From: an uncultured Geobacter sp.
GTDB taxonomy: Bacteria > Desulfobacterota > Desulfuromonadia > Geobacterales > Geobacteraceae
NCBI GenBank assembly: GCA_937886325.1
Contig: CALABV010000179.1
Location: forward strand, 1-9,893
Direction of reading: 5' to 3'
Length of the DNA stretch: 9,893 bases
This document shows positions 4,451 through 9,893 of the stretch, in pieces; the first letter of the stretch is position 1; every line of letters begins with the position of its first letter. A program made the position numbers and the translations under genes. The notes under the pieces were generated by a model, which saw only the letters and a program-made list of their open reading frames with translations, made no database searches and was not told the origin of the DNA.

Positions 4451-5338
4451 ATGACACGGCAGAAGACAGTCTTGATCGTTACGGCGCTTGCGATAGTTTT
4501 TGCGGTTATTGCCGCCGGGTTGGTGTACAACTTCCTGCGGAAAGAGGAGCAGAACAAGGCGGGCAAGGTGCAGAACATCGTGGTGGCTGCCGCGGAGATC
4601 CCCATCGGCGCCACGATCGCCGACCCCATGGTGAAGATCGCGCCGTGGCCCAGCGAGAGCGTGCAGCCGGGCAGCTTCACCGACCCCAAAAACCTGACCG
4701 GACCGGGCCGGGTTGCCCTCAAGACCATCGCGGCGGGCGAACCGATTACCGAGCAGAAACTGGTGCCGCCCGCCGGTTCGGCCGGGGCCGGGGTCATGAC
4801 GTATATCGTGCCGCCCGGACACCGTGCCGTGACCGTGGCGGTGAACGAGGTGGCGGGCGTGGCAGGCTTCCTCACCCCCAACAACAAGGTTGACGTGGTC
4901 CTCACCACACCCATTCCCGGCTCTCCCAATGAAACCATCAGCAAGATCGTGCTGCAGAACGTGCCGATTCTCGCAACCGGACAGATAGCTCAGGAGCAGA
5001 AGGACGGCAAGCCGGTGGTTGTGCCGACCGTGACCCTGGATCTGATCCCCGATGACGCGGAGAAACTGGTGCTGGCAGCCAGCAAGGGTTCCCTGCAGTT
5101 GCTGCTGCGTAATTTCTCCGACGCCTCTCCGGTTGCGGCCAGGGGCGCCACAATCGGCAAGGTGCTGACCGGAATAAGCCGCCCGGAAAAAACGGCAAGC
5201 GCGGCGCCCGCTCCCAGGATAATCAGGCTGGCACCGCCGCGAAAGGAAAAGACGAAAGCGCCTTCCTCCGTGTACTCGGTGGAGGTCATCAGGGGGACGG
5301 ATCGCTCGACGAAACAGTTTACTCCAGCGGGAAGATAA
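4451..5338 (+). CDS. cpaB: Flp pilus assembly protein CpaB/RcpC
   Basis: CpaB/RcpC is a membrane-anchored periplasmic protein of the Tad apparatus, thought to work with the secretin in pilus passage. The 295-aa protein has one N-terminal membrane helix (about 6-28). An SAF-like domain follows (about 42-106: IVVAAAEIPIGATI ... GRVALKTIAAGEPIT). The RcpC/CpaB beta region covers about 117-240 (RAVTVAVNEVAGVAGFLTPNNKVDVVLT ... VTLDLIPDDAEKLVLAASKGSLQLLLRN). The tail (245-295) is Pro/Ala/Lys-rich and probably flexible. I start it at the ATG at 4451, with GGGGGAGGG 3-4 nt upstream; an in-frame TTG at 4418 would add 11 residues but has no ribosome binding site. It is 31 nt from cpaC and clearly in one operon with it. 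Confidence 0.93.
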   Translation: MTRQKTVLIVTALAIVFAVIAAGLVYNFLRKEEQNKAGKVQNIVVAAAEIPIGATIADPMVKIAPWPSESVQPGSFTDPKNLTGPGRVALKTIAAGEPITEQKLVPPAGSAGAGVMTYIVPPGHRAVTVAVNEVAGVAGFLTPNNKVDVVLTTPIPGSPNETISKIVLQNVPILATGQIAQEQKDGKPVVVPTVTLDLIPDDAEKLVLAASKGSLQLLLRNFSDASPVAARGATIGKVLTGISRPEKTASAAPAPRIIRLAPPRKEKTKAPSSVYSVEVIRGTDRSTKQFTPAGR

Positions 5339-5369
5339 CGCTGTCGATACCATGAAGCGAGGTGAAAAA

Positions 5370-6815
5370 ATGAAACTGCGCGCACTCACGAACCTTTTGA
5401 CCGTTGCTTTGGCGGCACTTTTCATCTCCGCCGGAACGGTATTCGGCGGCGTACCCACCCATGTGGCGATCAACAAGAGCATCCTGCTCAACCTGAAGAG
5501 CCCGGCGTATCGAGTGTCGGTGGCGAATCCCGAGATCGCCGAGTATCTTTTACTGACGCCGCAGCAGATTATGCTGAACGGCAAGAAGTTGGGGACAACC
5601 AGTCTCATCGTCTGGGAAAAAGGGGCCGCGAAGCCGGTGTTCTTCGATGTGCGGGTGACCGGTGATACGGCCTCCATCGAGGCTATGATCCGGGAAATGG
5701 CCCCCAACGACAGCATTACCGTCGACACCGCCATGGATAAGGATGGGAAGATGGCCATCATCCTTTCAGGCAAGGCGGCCAACGAACAGACCATCAAGAA
5801 GGCGGTGGAGATTGCCGCTGCCTTCTCCGAGGGTGGGTCCACCACCACTACCGTATCGGAAGTCGGCGGCATAAAGGTCACGAAGTCGGAGACCTCGGCG
5901 TCGAAGGTGGTGAACCACATCGTCATCGACCAGCCCAACCAGGTTCTGCTCCAGGTGAAGGTTGCCCAGGTGGATAAGAGCTCCCTGAAGAAGCTCGGAA
6001 TCAGCGGCATGATCAAGGGACAGACTGCCGAGGGCTTCATGAACATTATCGGCGCACCAACTGGTGGAGCCACAGCAAGCCAGTCTATCATCACTGGCGG
6101 AGGAGGCTCGAGTACCCAGGTTGGTAGCGGCACCGGCATATCCGGTAATGTGCTTGGACTAGGCTCCTTAAATCCCCTTGACGCCTTCCAGTTCGGCGTT
6201 TCCTACTTTCCGGCAGGCATCGGCGCCGTCATCCAGGCGCTGACTACCAAGGGACTCGCCAAGGTCCTCGCGGAACCGAATCTGCTGGTTAAGACCGGCG
6301 AGAGGGGCGAATTCCGCGCCGTGAGCAGGATTCCCATTCAGGTGACCGAGGTTGCCGGATCCGTCGCAACTCCCACCATCGTATTCGAGGAGGTGGGCGT
6401 CAAACTGTTCTTTAACCCCGAGGTCATGGATAACGGCATGATCCGGCTGAACATCGACCCGGCCGAGGTTAGCAGCATCACCGGTACCCTGGCGGTGAAC
6501 GGCTATCCGATTATCGATACCCGTTCCGCAAAGACCAACGTGGAACTGAAGGACGGGGAAAGCCTCATCATCGGCGGTCTTCTCTCGGAAGAAGCCATCA
6601 ACACCATGTCCAAGATTCCGATCCTGGGCGACATTCCGATCCTGGGCGCCCTGTTCCGTTCTACCCAGAAGGACATCAAGGAGAAGGAACTGGTCTTCTT
6701 CATCACGCCGAAGCTCATGAAGCCGACTCCGCCGGGCGTGAAGACCGAGCTGCCGACGGACAAGCGGCCGACTGAGCAGGAGGAGAAGGAGCTGCGGTGG
6801 ATACCCATTCCGTAG
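5370..6815 (+). CDS. cpaC: Outer-membrane secretin CpaC/RcpA of the Tad pilus
   Basis: This secretin would form the outer-membrane channel through which the Flp pilus passes. The 481-aa precursor has a Sec signal peptide (about 1-26) without a lipobox cysteine. The pilus-type N-terminal domain follows (about 28-96, VAINKSILLNLKSPAYRVSV...), then a BON-like domain (about 98-155). The secretin core starts at about 192 (VLLQVKVAQVDKSSLKKLGI) and ends at about 450. Signature segments are GVKLFFNPEV (343-352), VELKDGESLIIGGLL (391-405), and KIPILGDIPILGALF (415-429) before LVFFITPKLM (441-450). Between about 227 and 268 lies a Gly/Ser/Thr-rich segment with less biased codons. The tail (451-481) is charged and Pro-rich. 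The start at 5370 has GAGGTG 6 nt upstream; an ATG at 5352 is in frame but has no ribosome binding site and would precede the signal peptide. Confidence 0.96.
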   Translation: MKLRALTNLLTVALAALFISAGTVFGGVPTHVAINKSILLNLKSPAYRVSVANPEIAEYLLLTPQQIMLNGKKLGTTSLIVWEKGAAKPVFFDVRVTGDTASIEAMIREMAPNDSITVDTAMDKDGKMAIILSGKAANEQTIKKAVEIAAAFSEGGSTTTTVSEVGGIKVTKSETSASKVVNHIVIDQPNQVLLQVKVAQVDKSSLKKLGISGMIKGQTAEGFMNIIGAPTGGATASQSIITGGGGSSTQVGSGTGISGNVLGLGSLNPLDAFQFGVSYFPAGIGAVIQALTTKGLAKVLAEPNLLVKTGERGEFRAVSRIPIQVTEVAGSVATPTIVFEEVGVKLFFNPEVMDNGMIRLNIDPAEVSSITGTLAVNGYPIIDTRSAKTNVELKDGESLIIGGLLSEEAINTMSKIPILGDIPILGALFRSTQKDIKEKELVFFITPKLMKPTPPGVKTELPTDKRPTEQEEKELRWIPIP

Positions 6816-6818
6816 GGT

Positions 6819-6941
6819 AAATCCCCCTTAATCCACCTTTTTCAAAGGGGGGGCTTCATGATGCTTCTCGGAGTCCCTTTCATAACGGTGGAAGGCGAGG
6901 ATTGTCACACCCCCTTTATGAAAGGGGGCAAGGCGGGACTT
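6819..6941. repeat. Intergenic inverted-repeat element between cpaC and tadE
   Basis: The 170-nt junction between cpaC and tadE is largely one repeat. AAATCCCCCTT (6819-6829) and AAGGCGGGACTT (6930-6941) are imperfect terminal inverted repeats. Next to each end is a hairpin: CCaCCTTT-TTC-AAAGGgGG (6833-6851) and the perfect CCCCCTTT-ATG-AAAGGGGG (6910-6928). An 11-bp inverted copy, CCCTTTCATAA (6875-6885) against TTATGAAAGGG (6916-6926), lets the two halves pair in another way. This kind of CCCCCTTT..AAAGGGGG repeat is common between genes in Geobacter-like genomes, as I recall; a copy count was not possible here. Confidence 0.7.
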
Positions 6942-6985
6942 GGAATCCGACACCATGAAGGAACTTCGCCGGAAGGTGTACAAAG

Positions 6986-7492
6986 ATGAAAGCGCTCATC
7001 TCAAAAGTATCGGGCAGGGGCAATAAAGGGCAGGCAACGGTCGAGTTCGCTCTGGCTGCCATCCTGTTTCTCGGTTTCCTGTTCATTATCTTCGATGTGG
7101 CGATGCTGTTCTATGTGAACCTGACCATGCAGCATGCAGTGCGTGAAGGGACCCGGTACGCCGTCACGGGACGTTCCGATCTCGGATCCGACCGAAGGGA
7201 TGCGCTGATTCAGAAGATACGCGAACAGTCCTGGGGGCTCTACGACAGGAATCTGCATGTTCCCAAGGAGCCTACAATAAAGGTGATAACCCCCGGCAAC
7301 GTAACCTTTTCCAACTATACCGGCGGCACGACGCAGGCTGGAAACCCGGGTCAGGCAGGGGAAACCATAGTGGTAAGCCTGATCTATTCTTGGCGCGTAC
7401 TTACCCCGTTTCTGAGACCGGTCTTCCCGGGCGGTGTCTATACTTTTACCGTCAAGTCGACCATGAAAAACGAGCCTTTTCCCGGTACGTGA
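6986..7492 (+). CDS. tadE: TadE-like pseudopilin
   Basis: TadE proteins are minor pseudopilins of the Tad system, processed by the same prepilin peptidase as Flp. The 168-aa protein begins with a basic 15-residue leader. The motif G15/QATVEFA follows, with Glu20 at +5 and Phe21 at +6. One hydrophobic helix (about 20-44) leads into the TadE-family segment NLTMQHAVREGTRYAVTG (residues 45-62). The C-terminal periplasmic domain (about 75-168) is beta-rich with no cysteine. GGAAGGTG about 9 nt upstream is the ribosome binding site. The next gene starts 8 nt after its stop, implying translational coupling. Confidence 0.93.
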   Translation: MKALISKVSGRGNKGQATVEFALAAILFLGFLFIIFDVAMLFYVNLTMQHAVREGTRYAVTGRSDLGSDRRDALIQKIREQSWGLYDRNLHVPKEPTIKVITPGNVTFSNYTGGTTQAGNPGQAGETIVVSLIYSWRVLTPFLRPVFPGGVYTFTVKSTMKNEPFPGT

Positions 7493-7500
7493 GGGCAGCC

Positions 7501-8037
7501 ATGAAGCCTAGCATGTCTGAAATCGTTTCGGAACGGCGCGGCGTCGCCTTTGTGGAATTGGCCATGGTTCTTCCGTTCCTGGTTCTCATGGCGCTCGGTG
7601 TTTTCGATTTTTCCCGTGCAATTCATGCCAAGAACATGATAACCAACATGAGCAGAGAGGGCGCGAATCTGGCCGCACGCAGCGGACTCGACTCTGCAAA
7701 GGCCCAGGAGATTATGAATTCCTTGTCCTATACGTCGCAACCCCTGAACATGGGCGCCAACGGCATGATGTACATCAGCGTCGTCGAGGGCACACTCCAA
7801 AGCGGTTCGGTAGTGCCCAGAATCCAGGCGCAGTACCCCTGGCAGGGAAAAACGACCCCCCCCAGCAGGATTGGTACGGCAGGAAACAATGCCGTAGGCC
7901 TTGGGCCGCTCAGTCTCACCAACGGTCTTTCCTCAGGCGAGGTTGTGTTCGTTGTTGAGGTTTTCTACCGCTACCGGAGCATTTTTTTCAGATTTCTCGG
8001 CTTTGACAGGCAGTTGTACTCCATGACCGTATTCTAG
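7501..8037 (+). CDS. tadF: TadE/TadF-like pseudopilin (second)
   Basis: This second TadE-family pseudopilin fits the TadF position. The 178-aa protein has the leader ending ERRG14, then VAFVELAMVLP with Glu19 at +5. A hydrophobic helix covers about 20-37 (LPFLVLMALGVFDFSRAIH). The segment KNMITNMSREGANLAARSG (44-62) is the counterpart of the TadE consensus. The remainder is a beta-rich, Gly/Ser-rich periplasmic domain ending in aromatic and basic residues (VFYRYRSIFFRFLGF). I use the ATG at 7501, with GAGGG 5 nt upstream. The frame is open back to 7390, but that part overlaps tadE and precedes the leader, so it is not coding. The label TadF as opposed to a second TadE rests on order only. Confidence 0.87.
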   Translation: MKPSMSEIVSERRGVAFVELAMVLPFLVLMALGVFDFSRAIHAKNMITNMSREGANLAARSGLDSAKAQEIMNSLSYTSQPLNMGANGMMYISVVEGTLQSGSVVPRIQAQYPWQGKTTPPSRIGTAGNNAVGLGPLSLTNGLSSGEVVFVVEVFYRYRSIFFRFLGFDRQLYSMTVF

Positions 8038-8068
8038 CTCTTTACTTTGCCGATGGAGACGTTGCGCC

Positions 8069-9547
8069 ATGAGAACACCTAAAGAAGTGATACAATCCAT
8101 GACGGAAAAAGGTCAGACTATCGTTATCGTCGCAATTTCGCTGATTGTCATCCTGGCGCTAGCGGCGCTCGCCATCGATGTGGGAATTGCCTACGTTATC
8201 AAAGCCAAGCTGAACGCCGCGGTGGACGGAGCAGCCATTGCAGCGGGGCGGGCGGTGAAACAGGGATCGACCGACACACAAAGAACAAATAACGCACGGA
8301 ATGCGGCGGAACGATTTTTCATTGCCAATTACCCGGCGGGATTCATGGGGTCAACGCCGAGTTTCGACAAGAACGACACGAACAATTTCAATGCCATCCA
8401 CAATGCGAACGGGTCATGGACCATCCAAGTGTCCGCGAGGGCGCTGACACCTACTTTTTTTGCCCGCGCCGTCGGCTGGAGCAACATGAATGTCCGCGCA
8501 ACCGCGGAAAGCACGGTCAGGGATCTGGATATGGTCCTCGTGCTGGATACTTCCGGTTCCCTGAACTCACCTTCCGGTACTTTCGGGACGCTGAAGACGG
8601 CTGCCGTTGCTTTCATAAATCGGTTCCAGGGTGGAGACGGTGGGGATCGAGTCGGACTTGTGACGTTCGCCTCCGGAGCGGTTGTCAATGTTCCTATCAA
8701 CAAGACGGCGACGCGAGGTTTCAACAAGACAACGGTTATCAACGCAATCAATGGGCTGGCAAATCCGACGTCCGGCGCCACTGCTTCGGCGGAGGGGATG
8801 CGTCGCGCACAGATGGAGCTTGATGCAATCCCGACGGATATCCGTTCAAGCCTGCGGGTCATCGTCTTTTTCAGCGACGGCGCGCCGAACATGATAGCCG
8901 CGACATTTAACGAGATAGGGGTCACAGGAACACTCTACTCAGAAACCAGTGATACTAGTTGTGAATATCGGTGCGGGCCTATATATAGAGGTGGAGGGGG
9001 TTGTCCTAGCAATTCATGTGCAAGTCCATCCTGTACTGGTACAAAGAAAGGTTTTCGGCTTTGGTATCACGACCAGCGAGATAACTCATTGAGCGGAAAC
9101 TACGCATGCGGGGACACTACTGCAGGATATAGTTATTGCTGCTCAATAAATTCTCTCCCAACGACAGGCGTTGGCGGTATTAATTTGGCTAGTGACAGAG
9201 GAAGCCGTTCGATTACGTACACCAATACTAGGTGCAATGTCAACAAGGCTGCGCGCAATATGGTTGAAAACGTGGCGAATAGCGCACGAAGCGGAACCGG
9301 CACCAACGCGATTTCCGTCTATACGCTTGGTCTGGGCGCCGCGCTGAATAATCTGGAAATTAATTTCTGCGGTTACGGCCCTGCGGAGAGAGGAGCGAGT
9401 ATTCTGAAACGCCTCGCCAACACCACCGACTCGGATACGTATAACTCGGCGCAGCCTTCGGGAATCTATGCCTATGCGGCCACTGCCAGTGAGTTGAACA
9501 GGGCGTTTCAGGAGATCGCCAACCAGATTCTGCGAATATCCAAGTGA
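8069..9547 (+). CDS. tadG: TadG-like pilus-associated protein with von Willebrand A domain
   Basis: TadG-type proteins are the largest minor components of Tad pili, thought to sit at the pilus base or tip; the vWA domain suggests metal-dependent adhesion. The 492-aa protein starts with the TadG N-terminal region (about 13-60: EKGQTIVIVAISLIVILALAALAIDVGIAYVIK), one membrane helix and the Ala-rich segment LNAAVDGAAIAAG. It has G15/Q16 but Ile, not Glu, at +5, so peptidase processing is uncertain. The vWA domain begins at about 153 (LDMVLVLDTSGS). MIDAS residues are D160, S162 and S164, T238 (GATASAEGM) and D270 (FFSDG). A cysteine-rich insert follows (about 288-390; C298, C302, C312, C317, C322, C347, C357, C358, C389), with C434 later. 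The first 297 residues have no cysteine. The domain resumes at about 392 and ends near 490. The start at 8069 has GGAG about 10 nt upstream; an ATG at 8099 is an alternative. Confidence 0.9.
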   Translation: MRTPKEVIQSMTEKGQTIVIVAISLIVILALAALAIDVGIAYVIKAKLNAAVDGAAIAAGRAVKQGSTDTQRTNNARNAAERFFIANYPAGFMGSTPSFDKNDTNNFNAIHNANGSWTIQVSARALTPTFFARAVGWSNMNVRATAESTVRDLDMVLVLDTSGSLNSPSGTFGTLKTAAVAFINRFQGGDGGDRVGLVTFASGAVVNVPINKTATRGFNKTTVINAINGLANPTSGATASAEGMRRAQMELDAIPTDIRSSLRVIVFFSDGAPNMIAATFNEIGVTGTLYSETSDTSCEYRCGPIYRGGGGCPSNSCASPSCTGTKKGFRLWYHDQRDNSLSGNYACGDTTAGYSYCCSINSLPTTGVGGINLASDRGSRSITYTNTRCNVNKAARNMVENVANSARSGTGTNAISVYTLGLGAALNNLEINFCGYGPAERGASILKRLANTTDSDTYNSAQPSGIYAYAATASELNRAFQEIANQILRISK

Positions 9548-9613
9548 CATAGCAAAACGTGCGTCTCATGGTACCGGGTATCGAAAAATAATTATAAGGA
9601 GTTACCGTTCCTT

Positions 9614-9893
9614 ATGCCTCCCCATATCTCCATGCTCATAATCGACAGCGACAAGCCTTCACGGGACGTGATCGTTTCCATCGTGCGGCCTTTTGGCGAT
9701 ACAATCCGCATCGAAGGTTCGGTGGACGACTTCAGCGAGGGTCTCAGGATCATCCAGAAAACCTCGCCCAATATCGTCATCCTCGAGGTGAACAACCTGG
9801 ACCGGGGGATTGAAGAAATCCAGTACCTGCATGCAAATTATTCCCAGTTGTCGGTCATCGTCACCTCCTACGAGAAGAATCCGGAATGGATCC
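9614..9893 (+). CDS. cpaE: CpaE/TadZ-like protein, N-terminal receiver-like domain (partial, runs off the window)
   Basis: CpaE/TadZ proteins pair an atypical receiver domain with a MinD-like ATPase and place the Tad machine at the cell pole. Only the first 93 residues are in the window. They form a receiver-like fold: the beta1 strand MLIIDSD (7-13, with acidic D11 and D13), an amphipathic helix, then NIVILEVNN (53-61), where the usual phosphoacceptor Asp is Glu58. SVIVTSYE (80-87) keeps the T/S of beta4. The ATPase part is not visible, so the assignment rests on the domain, its position after tadG and the usual gene order. A plain response regulator is the alternative. AAGGAG at 9596-9601 is 12 nt from the ATG at 9614; an ATG at 9632 would remove six residues and is also possible. 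The gap 9548-9613 holds no terminator. Confidence 0.7.
   Translation, partial: MPPHISMLIIDSDKPSRDVIVSIVRPFGDTIRIEGSVDDFSEGLRIIQKTSPNIVILEVNNLDRGIEEIQYLHANYSQLSVIVTSYEKNPEWI

Noticed and set aside
4430..6139. A 569-codon open frame on the minus strand
   Set aside because: It is antisense to cpaB and cpaC, both of which have clear family motifs, signal or membrane segments and ribosome binding sites. Long antisense frames are expected in GC-rich coding DNA, and its translation is low-complexity with no recognisable domain.
6819..6941. A CRISPR array or phage attachment site
   Set aside because: The repeats are inverted, only two, and without regular spacers; no tRNA or integrase is near.
7390..7500. 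Upstream in-frame extension of the tadF-like gene
   Set aside because: It overlaps tadE in another frame and would put 37 residues before the prepilin leader. The ATG at 7501 has a good ribosome binding site and the right leader length.

Overview
The window carries the 5' half of a Tad/Flp (tight-adherence) pilus locus, preceded by a short stretch of unrelated chromosomal genes. The organism looks like a Gram-negative of the Geobacter / Desulfuromonadales type. The reasons are an outer-membrane secretin, GC-rich coding DNA, a Zn-ribbon MscL, a PilZ protein, a DUF1653 protein, and palindromic intergenic repeats of a kind I associate with Geobacter. This assignment is inference from gene style, not from a search.

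Layout. (1) 1-1311: mscL (minus strand, with its own promoter and terminator) is divergent from a CDP-alcohol phosphatidyltransferase gene; the two -35 boxes stand back to back. (2) 1407-2589: an unrecognised 206-aa gene converges on a PilZ-domain gene (minus strand). The whole 175-bp gap between them is filled by one palindromic, inverted-repeat-bounded element. (3) 2590-3477: a gene-poor stretch with a structured inverted repeat, a terminator-like hairpin, a DUF1653 gene, and an AT-rich promoter region with a dyad and a near-consensus sigma-70 promoter. (4) 3478-9893: flp1, flp2, an intrinsic terminator, then cpaB/rcpC, cpaC/rcpA (secretin), a repeat element, tadE, tadF-like, tadG-like (von Willebrand A) and the start of cpaE/tadZ, which runs off the window.

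How it works together. Flp1 and Flp2 are prepilins with the G/QTLVEY processing site. CpaC would form the outer-membrane pore and CpaB its periplasmic partner. TadE and the TadF-like protein are pseudopilins. The TadG-like vWA protein is a likely pilus-associated or tip protein. CpaE/TadZ is the cytoplasmic polar localiser with a degenerate receiver domain. The ATPase TadA and the platform proteins TadB/TadC would be expected downstream, outside the window. No prepilin peptidase gene (cpaA/tadV) lies between flp and cpaB. Strong expression of the two pilins appears to be separated from the assembly genes by the terminator at about 4208-4273.

The most unusual points are a cysteine-rich insert with different codon usage inside the vWA domain of the TadG-like protein, repeat elements placed in operon junctions, and a Glu at the phosphoacceptor position of the CpaE receiver domain. 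I see no wholly novel system; the novelty is in variant parts of a known one.
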